Assembly (NCBI GenBank): GCA_021324855.1
Contig: JAJPIG010000013.1
Coordinates: 62,001-126,000 of the forward strand
Direction of reading: 5' to 3'
From: Pseudomonadota bacterium
GTDB lineage: Bacteria > Desulfobacterota > Binatia > Binatales > Binataceae
DNA: 64,000 nucleotides
The stretch's first letter is position 1, and each line of letters starts with the position of its first letter. The position numbers and the translations under genes were made by a program. Positions 62,734 to 64,000 of the stretch are shown here, piece by piece. Below the pieces are notes generated by a model. It saw only the letters and a list, made by a program, of their open reading frames with translations, was not told the DNA's origin and made no database searches.

Positions 62734-63573
62734 GTGAGCGAATTTGTGCACGACCATTCGGCGCTCAAATGGCGCGGCGGCGCGCCCCATCGCGAACTCG
62801 ACCATCTCGCGGTCGAGGAGCCGCTCGAAATCCGGCTCGGCGGCACGCGCTTTACGGTCACCATGCGCACGCCGGGCCATGACGAGGAGCTGGTCGCCGG
62901 CTTCCTGCTGACCGAGGGATTCGTCGCCGCACGCGAGGAGATCGCCGAGATTCGCCGAGTCCGCGATCGACGCGGAAATCCCGAGCCAAACATTGTCGAT
63001 GCGATCCTCGCGGTTCCCGCTGATGCGCTCCGGAAGCGGCTCCGCCGCAACCTGACGATTTCGTCGAGTTGCGGACTATGCGGCAAAACCTCGATTGACG
63101 CTTTGCGCCGCCGCCTTCGGCCGCTTAGCGATGCCACCGTCGTGCATCCGGATTTTCTGCTCGGGCTTTCGTCGCGGATGCGCGCCGCGCAGGAAATTTT
63201 TGCGAGCACCGGCGGCCTGCATGCCGCGGCCCTGTTTCGCGTCGCGAGCATCGGGACCAACGGCGTATCCGCGCCGCCCGACGTGATTCGCGAAGACATC
63301 GGACGGCACAACGCAGTCGACAAAGTGATCGGTCACTCGCTGATGGCCGGGAAAATCCCGCTGGTCGACACCGTGCTGATGGTGAGCGGGCGGCAGAGCT
63401 TCGAGATCGTGCAGAAAGCGGCGGCTGCGGGTGTGTCGATTCTCGCCGGGGTCTCCGCGCCATCGTCACTCGCGGTCGATCTTGCCGACGAGCTTGGAAT
63501 CACCTTGATCGGCTTCATGCGCGACGGCGGATTCAACGTCTATTGCCATTCAGAGCGCGTGGCCGGGCTATGA
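62734..63573 (+). CDS. fdhD: FdhD sulfurtransferase for formate dehydrogenase maturation
   Basis: The 279-residue protein carries SSSCGLCGKTSID, the CxxC motif that carries persulfide sulfur to the bis-MGD cofactor, and REDIGRHNAVDKVIG near residue 190, a strongly conserved FdhD block. The protein matches the family length. It follows fdsD immediately, the position held by fdsC in Cupriavidus-type operons. The start is GTG 62734. It probably acts with a cysteine desulfurase encoded elsewhere. Confidence 0.93.
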   Translation: MSEFVHDHSALKWRGGAPHRELDHLAVEEPLEIRLGGTRFTVTMRTPGHDEELVAGFLLTEGFVAAREEIAEIRRVRDRRGNPEPNIVDAILAVPADALRKRLRRNLTISSSCGLCGKTSIDALRRRLRPLSDATVVHPDFLLGLSSRMRAAQEIFASTGGLHAAALFRVASIGTNGVSAPPDVIREDIGRHNAVDKVIGHSLMAGKIPLVDTVLMVSGRQSFEIVQKAAAAGVSILAGVSAPSSLAVDLADELGITLIGFMRDGGFNVYCHSERVAGL

Positions 63574-63653
63574 TTCCGGCGCATCCCGGCAACCCCGTTG
63601 CGTGTCGGCGCACGCGCACAGTAGCCTGAACTTTCAAGGAGACCACGAACCGG

Positions 63654-64000
63654 ATGTTCCTTCGCCAGCGCGCGCTCGAGCGCATCGCCAACGAAAAGCT
63701 GCTTTATGAGCGGCGCGGTGGCGGCGACATCGCGGTCTGCGTCGCCTATCCGAATCTATACCGCCTCGGGATGGCCAACCTCGGCTACCAGGCCATCTTT
63801 CATATCTTCGATACCGACTCGATGGTCCGCGCGGACCGCGCGTTTCTACCGGACCCCGACGAACGCGAGATGATGCGCGCACGCGGCGCTGCGCTGGTGT
63901 CGTTCGAGCAAGGCCGTCCGCTTTCGGATTTCGACATACTTGCGTTTTCGATCGCGTTCGAGACCGATTACTTGAATCTGCTCACGATGCTACGGATGGC
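63654..64000 (+). CDS. Radical SAM family protein, N-terminal part (runs off the window)
   Basis: ATG 63654 follows an AAGGAG ribosome-binding site by 12 bases and opens a frame that continues past the right edge (115 codons visible). The visible part, with VCVAYPNLYRLGMANLGYQAIFHIF and a later LSDFDILAFSIAFETDYLNLL, looks like the B12-binding-like N-terminal domain of large radical SAM proteins of the TIGR03960 type. The CxxxCxxC cluster itself is beyond the edge, so the class is inferred from the N-terminus. It is downstream of fdhD by 80 bases and probably separate from that operon. Confidence 0.65.
   Translation, partial: MFLRQRALERIANEKLLYERRGGGDIAVCVAYPNLYRLGMANLGYQAIFHIFDTDSMVRADRAFLPDPDEREMMRARGAALVSFEQGRPLSDFDILAFSIAFETDYLNLLTMLRM

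Noticed and set aside
1-64000. tRNA, rRNA, CRISPR array, insertion sequence or prophage core genes
   Set aside because: None was recognised by eye. The tailspike-like proteins are not accompanied by capsid, terminase or integrase genes, so a prophage is not supported.

Overview
The window is high-GC, gene-dense DNA from a Gram-negative bacterium. It encodes an outer-membrane polysaccharide export lipoprotein, two beta-barrel outer-membrane proteins and periplasmic c-type cytochromes. The mix of a DUF1302 protein, an amidohydrolase, a Rieske oxygenase, soluble formate dehydrogenase, thiocyanate-hydrolase-like genes and a very large polysaccharide locus suggests an uncultured soil or environmental lineage (for example Binatota, Acidobacteria or a deltaproteobacterial relative). 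That placement is inference: no rRNA or tRNA gene was seen.

Layout. (1) 1-4316: the end of an unidentified gene, then four tightly overlapping genes (DUF1460 amidase-like, GT2 with an extra N-terminal half domain, DUF4922 GalT/HIT-like, SpoIID). None shows an export signal; they look like a cytoplasmic murein-fragment processing set. (2) 4571-6442, minus strand: a three-subunit cobalt nitrile hydratase / thiocyanate hydrolase operon with its small accessory protein. (3) 7046-11410: a secreted putative metalloprotease, an interspersed repeat, a stand-alone homodimeric-type pyruvate dehydrogenase E1 (or related transketolase-fold enzyme) and a small membrane protein.

(4) 11411-43929: a roughly 32-kb exopolysaccharide locus behind an AT-rich leader. 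It holds a Wza-type exporter, a Wzc-type tyrosine kinase, a polymerase/ligase fused to TPRs, a second polymerase, a Wzx-type flippase, a GT-C-like membrane protein, an asparagine-synthase-like amidotransferase, ten soluble glycosyltransferases, two methyltransferases and a CDP-paratose-2-epimerase-type enzyme. No priming phosphoglycosyltransferase is visible. A minus-strand block of three exported tailspike/tail-fibre-like proteins (38495-42419) interrupts it.

(5) 44104-51421: a carboxymuconolactone-decarboxylase-like protein, a DUF1302 outer-membrane protein ending in a strong terminator, a RidA protein, an amidohydrolase and two paralogous membrane-anchored SGNH proteins. (6) 51405-54579, minus strand: porin, two c-type cytochromes and a NirK-like cupredoxin that keeps the type-1 copper ligands but has lost the type-2 ligands. 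(7) 54847-56977: Rieske oxygenase and ThiD. (8) 56981-63573: a nitrate-reductase-associated protein (minus) and a complete soluble NAD-dependent formate dehydrogenase set (fdsG-B-A-D plus fdhD). The window ends inside a radical-SAM-type gene.

The most promising leads are the signal-less murein-processing operon, the cupredoxin/cytochrome/porin module, the tailspike-like block inside the polysaccharide locus, and the thiocyanate-hydrolase-type operon. All family assignments are from reading the sequence; no database search was run.
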